Shown here piece after piece: positions 59,791-64,000 of a stretch of DNA of 64,000 nt (positions within the stretch are counted from its first letter, which is position 1; each line of letters begins with the position of its first letter). The DNA comes from Bacteroidetes bacterium UBA1947. Lineage in GTDB: Bacteria > Bacteroidota > Bacteroidia > Chitinophagales > Chitinophagaceae. The stretch spans positions 62,001-126,000 of the forward strand of contig DDET01000055.1 in NCBI GenBank assembly GCA_002336915.1, written 5' to 3'. The notes under the pieces were generated by a model. That model did no database searches. It had not been told where the DNA came from and was given only the letters and a program-made list of their open reading frames with translations. The translations under genes and the position numbers were made by a program.

Positions 59791-62133
59791 ATGAACCTAC
59801 CGGAAAAATCGCGGAAGAACTTATGGTTGCTCGTCGCGATAATATTTTCTATTGGTTTAGTTTATTACATGCTTACCCCGCTCTTCAGGTATCCGGGGCA
59901 CACCCTGCTCGAGGTAGGTGGTGACGGGGGAAAAAATTATTTTACTTATTTATTTCATTGCCTTTATGGTAAGGGAGTATGGTTTGAGGGGATGAACTAT
60001 CCCCATGGTGAGAACGTGATATATACAGACAACCAACCCCTTTTATCAGTAACCATATCTTATTTACGAGAGCTGCTGCATATAGACATGAATGGGGCCA
60101 TCGCCATAATGCATGTTTCTATATTACTAAGCTACATAGCAACAGTGGTTATTATCTACAAGATATTTATCACTTGCAGCGTAAGGCCCTTAATGGCTAT
60201 TTTATTTTCGGGGCTGATCGTGGTAATGTCACCACAGGTACTCCGGCTCACAGGGCACTTTGCTTTATCGCATGCTTTTTACATACCCTTGTTACTGTAT
60301 TGGCTTTTAAAGTACCATCTGCACAGGCAAATAAAATATGCTGTCTATGTTTATGTCGTAACCGTTGTCATGACATTTATGCATCCATATTATGCTGCAA
60401 TAAGCATGATGATGGTGTTTCTTTATGCACTGGGGTATTTATTGTTTGCTGAAAGTAAATTCAAGCAGCGCTTAAAAGATGTGATACCTGTGTTAGTTGC
60501 AATTACCTGCAGCCTTATTACCATCCAGGGTATTATTTATGTTATAGATCCTTTGAAGGACAGGCCGCTGATGCCTTACGGCACCCTGCAATATATATCG
60601 GTGATACAGGATGTGTTTACATCCTACATCTCGCCAGTCTGGAAACTTATAAAAGACCGGAACTGGTACTCGCACGTGCAGGAGTACAACGAAGGGTTTG
60701 CTTACATAGGCCTGGTGCCTGCTACAGTTATGGCAGTATCGCTGGCTGGTATTTTCGCAAGAATGGCGATAAGTGTTTTTGATAAAAGCAAAAAGGCCCC
60801 GGGTGATGTACTGGCATCATGGAACAAGATCTGTTTTTTTATTGCCATTGCCGCCTTGCTTTTGGCAATGGGTATCCCGTTCATCTGGCACATGGAGCGG
60901 CTGCTCGACTATCTTTCCCTGTTCAGGCAATTCAGGTCATTGGGGAGATTTAGCTGGATATTTTACTACGTAATGACCATTGGCAGCGTTGTGTACATGG
61001 CGCGGTATTACAGCTTAATATTTCAGAAAAGCAGGCTGCTCGCTATCGGGTTGATGATACTGGCCCTGATGACCTGGGGCTATGAGGCTACAGGTTACAT
61101 GAAAAGGATCAGGGAAATTAACCCTACTTATGAACGCAACTATGACTGGTTCCTGATGAAAAGCGAAAAGAACTGGAATGAATTCATGGCCGATAATCAT
61201 TTTAAAAGCACCGACTTCCAGGCCGTGTTGATCCTGCCATATACGCATATAGGTACCGATAAGATATGGGTAAATACCGTAACAAACTGGATCACTTTGC
61301 AGGCCTATAAAGCTGCTCTGCAGCTTAAGTTGCCTATGATAGATGTAGTCGCATCAAGGTCGTCCTGGTCTGTAGCGGAGAAGCAGGTGCGTATAGCCGC
61401 CGGCCCCTGGTCGGACAAACCGGTTCTAAGTGAAATAAAAAGCAGCAAGCCCTTTTTGCTGCTGAAGCATGATAAGGTACCCCTGGACCCCGATCAGGAT
61501 TACCTGGCCGGTATTTCCGATTCGATTGGCCATTTTTCTGATTTTTACGTTTTTGTCTGCTACCCGGATAGTATCAGGAAGCACGACAGCATGAACTACA
61601 GCAAGATCAAACCTGTATACCAGGCCATGACAAATAAGGACACATGTATAGCATATGCCGGTATGTGGTATCTGGACCACCTGGATAAAGATGTAAATAG
61701 TGAATCGATCTTTGGCAATGGATCATTTGGGGTGATGGCAAATGAAGAGTCAGATTTTGCCGAGCTTGCGATCACACCTATGTATGCAGATCAGATGTAT
61801 GAAATATCCTATTGGGCATTGCTGGAGCGAAAAACGTACAGGAGTCCTACTTTTTATGTGCATATTTTAGATAGCGTGGGCAAAGAGATCTCGTATAATG
61901 ATGTTCCTGTCCGGGAAAGCGTGGATAATGATGGAGCTATGTGGTTCCGGGGATCTAAATTCCTGGCGCTGCCGGCCAATTGCAGGAAAATAACAATTAG
62001 GCTGTTCAATGATAAGCTTTCGTCTTACCGTAAAATAGATGAGCTAATGATTCGCCCTGCAGATGCCATTATTATGTCGAAACAGGCAGATGGAAAGGCA
62101 ATGGTAAATAATCACATTTATAAACCACAGTGA
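59791..62133 (+). CDS. Large polytopic membrane protein (GT-C/YfhO-like)
   Basis: A 780-residue protein. It has about eleven predicted membrane helices over residues 10-430 and a soluble periplasmic C-terminal domain of about 340 residues. An acidic loop after the first helix (GGDGGKNYFTYLFH, about 42-55), then NYPHGENVIYTDNQP, is like the catalytic loop of polyprenyl-phosphate-dependent GT-C glycosyltransferases. The C-terminal half contains a jelly-roll-like segment (about 620-760). A role in cell-surface glycan or protein glycosylation is likely but the donor and acceptor are unknown. It lies between paaC (27 bases) and the next membrane gene (14 bases). Confidence 0.65.
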   Translation: MNLPEKSRKNLWLLVAIIFSIGLVYYMLTPLFRYPGHTLLEVGGDGGKNYFTYLFHCLYGKGVWFEGMNYPHGENVIYTDNQPLLSVTISYLRELLHIDMNGAIAIMHVSILLSYIATVVIIYKIFITCSVRPLMAILFSGLIVVMSPQVLRLTGHFALSHAFYIPLLLYWLLKYHLHRQIKYAVYVYVVTVVMTFMHPYYAAISMMMVFLYALGYLLFAESKFKQRLKDVIPVLVAITCSLITIQGIIYVIDPLKDRPLMPYGTLQYISVIQDVFTSYISPVWKLIKDRNWYSHVQEYNEGFAYIGLVPATVMAVSLAGIFARMAISVFDKSKKAPGDVLASWNKICFFIAIAALLLAMGIPFIWHMERLLDYLSLFRQFRSLGRFSWIFYYVMTIGSVVYMARYYSLIFQKSRLLAIGLMILALMTWGYEATGYMKRIREINPTYERNYDWFLMKSEKNWNEFMADNHFKSTDFQAVLILPYTHIGTDKIWVNTVTNWITLQAYKAALQLKLPMIDVVASRSSWSVAEKQVRIAAGPWSDKPVLSEIKSSKPFLLLKHDKVPLDPDQDYLAGISDSIGHFSDFYVFVCYPDSIRKHDSMNYSKIKPVYQAMTNKDTCIAYAGMWYLDHLDKDVNSESIFGNGSFGVMANEESDFAELAITPMYADQMYEISYWALLERKTYRSPTFYVHILDSVGKEISYNDVPVRESVDNDGAMWFRGSKFLALPANCRKITIRLFNDKLSSYRKIDELMIRPADAIIMSKQADGKAMVNNHIYKPQ

Positions 62134-62147
62134 AATAAAATTGACTA

Positions 62148-63671
62148 ATGATGTTTGTTAAAGTATATAGATGGTTAGACCGTCATCCTTTGTTGATGCT
62201 TTATACCTGCATGGCGATCATTTTTTTCATTTCGAACGGGCAGGAGATCATTTCCAACCCACCGATGTCGATCCACCAGTGGCGGCAAAGTGACTGCATA
62301 GCTTACGGAATGACCTATTATCAAAAAGGGACGGTGCTATTCACGCCATCTACTTTTAATCTTACCGGCCTTGACGGCAGGGTAGTGAGCGAGTTTCCCG
62401 GCATCTATTATTTGGGCGCTAAAATTTGCCATATCACCGGTTTCCACTTTTGGGTATTCCGTGCACTTACATATTTGTGCTATTTGGCGGGCCTTGTCTT
62501 CCTTTATAAGATAGCACGCATGTGGATAAAGGATGCCTTCCTGGCGTTGTTCCCTGTTATTATTATAGCCACTTCACCATTCTATTACTATTATGCGCTT
62601 AATTTTTTGCCTAATGTACCGGCTATTGGTTTGTCGTTCGTCGGTTTATACTACATGATAGCCTATGAGCGGTCAAGGAAAACGATAGACATTGTCGTGA
62701 GTACCATGTTGTTCATCCTGGCTACGGCTTTAAAACCAACTGACGGAGGCCTTACCTGGCTGGCCTGTGTGGGTGCGATGACGATAAACACTCTGCTCCG
62801 GAAAAAATGGGCCGGGCAGCGGAAGGTTTTAACAGGGATATTCGTTGCATCGCTGCTGATCGCAGCATGTGTATATGGCTGGTATAAATTTGCGATATGG
62901 TATAACGACAAGAATCAAAATCATCAAAACTTACTGGGTATTTTTTCGATCGCCGGCCTCAGCAGCTCACAAATACGGGTTATCATAGTAGACAGGGTTT
63001 TTGGTTTTTGGTTTGGTGGCTTTCACAATAAGATCATTATGTGGACCGCGGCCTTAATGCTGCTTATTTACATTGTTAAGTGGAGGGCATTGGACCATTT
63101 TTTAAGGTTGTTCACCTTGTTCTGTATTCTCGGAACTTTTGTCTACAGCTTGCTATGGTTCCAGGCGTTTACCGACCATGACTATTATCAACTGATATTT
63201 GTTATCGCTCCCACATTCCTATGCATTACAATATTGGAATATTATGAACGGCGGCTCGTTCCTAAGGCAGGACGGGGACTTCGTGTATCGCTGGGGCTTG
63301 CACTGCTGGCACTCATGGTTGTTGGGGTTGTTGAGAATAAGAATTTCCAGGATAAGAGATACGGGCCGGACTACAGGTGGTTTAATATGCACATGTATGA
63401 AATGGGGCCGGTATTGGAGAAATGGGGGATAAAGAAGGACGATAAAGTAATTTGTGTTCCCGACGCGAGCCCAAATATAACACTGGCTGCCCTCGGCCAC
63501 CAGGGATTTACAGAGTGTTTTTTCAGTGTAGTGAAGGTGGATGAACTCAGGCCTTTGATTAAATACCTGGTGATCGTTGATAGCAGTTATCTGCATAACC
63601 CGCTGTATGAACCGTATACAACCAAACTTGTCGGAACTTACTACGGGATAAATGTGTTTGATCTGCGATAA
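62148..63671 (+). CDS. Membrane glycosyltransferase-like protein (ArnT/PMT type)
   Basis: A 507-residue protein with about twelve membrane helices. The first periplasmic loop carries PPMSIHQWRQSDCIAYGMTYY, the HQWRQSD motif typical of Bacteroidota GT-C/PMT_2 family members, where the Asp is the presumed catalytic base. A small soluble C-terminal part (about 410-507) follows. It probably transfers a sugar from a lipid carrier. It is in a co-directional pair with the previous gene, 18 bases before paaD, and so is probably co-transcribed with the paa genes. Confidence 0.72.
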   Translation: MMFVKVYRWLDRHPLLMLYTCMAIIFFISNGQEIISNPPMSIHQWRQSDCIAYGMTYYQKGTVLFTPSTFNLTGLDGRVVSEFPGIYYLGAKICHITGFHFWVFRALTYLCYLAGLVFLYKIARMWIKDAFLALFPVIIIATSPFYYYYALNFLPNVPAIGLSFVGLYYMIAYERSRKTIDIVVSTMLFILATALKPTDGGLTWLACVGAMTINTLLRKKWAGQRKVLTGIFVASLLIAACVYGWYKFAIWYNDKNQNHQNLLGIFSIAGLSSSQIRVIIVDRVFGFWFGGFHNKIIMWTAALMLLIYIVKWRALDHFLRLFTLFCILGTFVYSLLWFQAFTDHDYYQLIFVIAPTFLCITILEYYERRLVPKAGRGLRVSLGLALLALMVVGVVENKNFQDKRYGPDYRWFNMHMYEMGPVLEKWGIKKDDKVICVPDASPNITLAALGHQGFTECFFSVVKVDELRPLIKYLVIVDSSYLHNPLYEPYTTKLVGTYYGINVFDLR

Positions 63672-63689
63672 CAGAAGAAAATAAAGGAC

Positions 63690-64000
63690 ATGCAACACGA
63701 TATAAGTGAAGCGGATATTTACCAATGGCTTTCGGTGGTAACCGACCCCGAGGTGCCGGTACTTACCATACTGGACCTGGGAATAGTGCGCAATGTGGCC
63801 GTGTCTAAAAATGAAGCAGGGGAAAAGGAGGCAACGATAACTATTACACCAACCTACAGCGGCTGCCCCGCGATGGATGTAATAGCCATAAACATAAGAA
63901 TGGCATTGCTAAGCAGGGGCATTAAGCACGTTATTATAGAAAACCAGCTAAGCCCGGCCTGGACGACGGACTGGATGAGCGAGGAGGGAAAAAGGAAACT
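63690..64000 (+). CDS. paaD: 1,2-Phenylacetyl-CoA epoxidase subunit D (cut by window end)
   Basis: The first 103 codons of PaaD, running off the right edge; not closed in this window. The start is the ATG at 63690, just behind AAAGGAC. The MIP18/DUF59 domain has VVTDPEVPVLTILDLGIVRN, then TPTYSGCPAMDVI, with the family's conserved Cys. PaaD helps mature the metal centre or cluster of the epoxidase complex. In most genomes it follows paaC directly; here two membrane protein genes come between. Confidence 0.93.
   Translation, partial: MQHDISEADIYQWLSVVTDPEVPVLTILDLGIVRNVAVSKNEAGEKEATITITPTYSGCPAMDVIAINIRMALLSRGIKHVIIENQLSPAWTTDWMSEEGKRK

Noticed and set aside
1..64000. tRNA or rRNA genes
   Set aside because: A visual scan found no T-arm/CCA-end patterns with a matching acceptor stem and no rRNA segments. 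A covariance-model scan would be needed to exclude a single tRNA.

Overview
The window comes from a member of the Bacteroidota, most like a Chitinophagia-type bacterium. Signs of this are a SprA homologue, a type 9 secretion C-terminal sorting domain, a GldL-like motif, a YidC with a large periplasmic domain, a GSCFA protein, a RapZ domain fused to a kinase-like domain, and many upstream regions carrying the Bacteroidota -7 box TAnnTTTG with almost no Shine-Dalgarno sequences. The window opens inside gyrB and closes inside paaD. No rRNA, tRNA or CRISPR array was seen.

Layout. 0-5 kb: end of gyrB, then a cyanophycin set (isoaspartyl peptidase, cyanophycinase, cyanophycin synthetase). 5-16.5 kb: envelope and housekeeping genes (lipoprotein, yidC, bactofilin, GSCFA protein, clpP, a lpxH-sixA-kinase/RapZ operon, a TPR adenylate cyclase). 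16.5-19.4 kb: a SAM-I riboswitch with its terminator before a cystathionine synthase-type gene and homoserine dehydrogenase. 19.3-25.8 kb: DUF2400 protein, a patch of decayed gene remnants, cyclophilin, CorA, a T9SS cargo protein, PadR plus membrane protein, ferritin. 25.8-31.9 kb: methylmalonyl-CoA epimerase, iscS-iscU-iscA, three small secreted proteins, nfu, manC. 32-46.5 kb: an accessory stretch full of palindromic intergenic repeats holding an aminotransferase, a tandem-duplicated VOC protein, mutL, paaE, arfB, a sterol-desaturase-like gene, membrane proteins and a visibly AT-rich reverse transcriptase-SLATT locus. 46.6-64 kb: a cobalamin-binding protein, enoyl-CoA hydratase, ruvA, the giant sprA, then paaA-paaB-paaC-paaD interrupted by a four-helix-bundle gene and two membrane glycosyltransferase-like genes.

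The most interesting locus is 43.2-45.4 kb on the minus strand: a reverse transcriptase with an intact YVDD motif, a 148-base gap, then a SLATT-type membrane protein. The gap can fold into one compact RNA of about 113 nt, closed by an 11-bp helix whose only non-Watson-Crick pair is G-U on the transcribed strand (it would be a C-A mismatch on the other strand), with four internal hairpins. I interpret this as a defence-associated reverse transcriptase system with its own non-coding RNA and a membrane effector. A 7-nt direct repeat in that RNA competes for the same partner and could act in template realignment; that last point is speculative.

A second theme is repeat-driven remodelling. A REP-like hairpin family has supplied the same C-terminal SVSTA residues to two unrelated proteins, another repeat supplies the upstream in-frame part of a helix-turn-helix gene, and the four-helix-bundle gene inside the paa operon sits between 15-bp perfect inverted repeats, one of which now encodes the N-terminus of PaaC.
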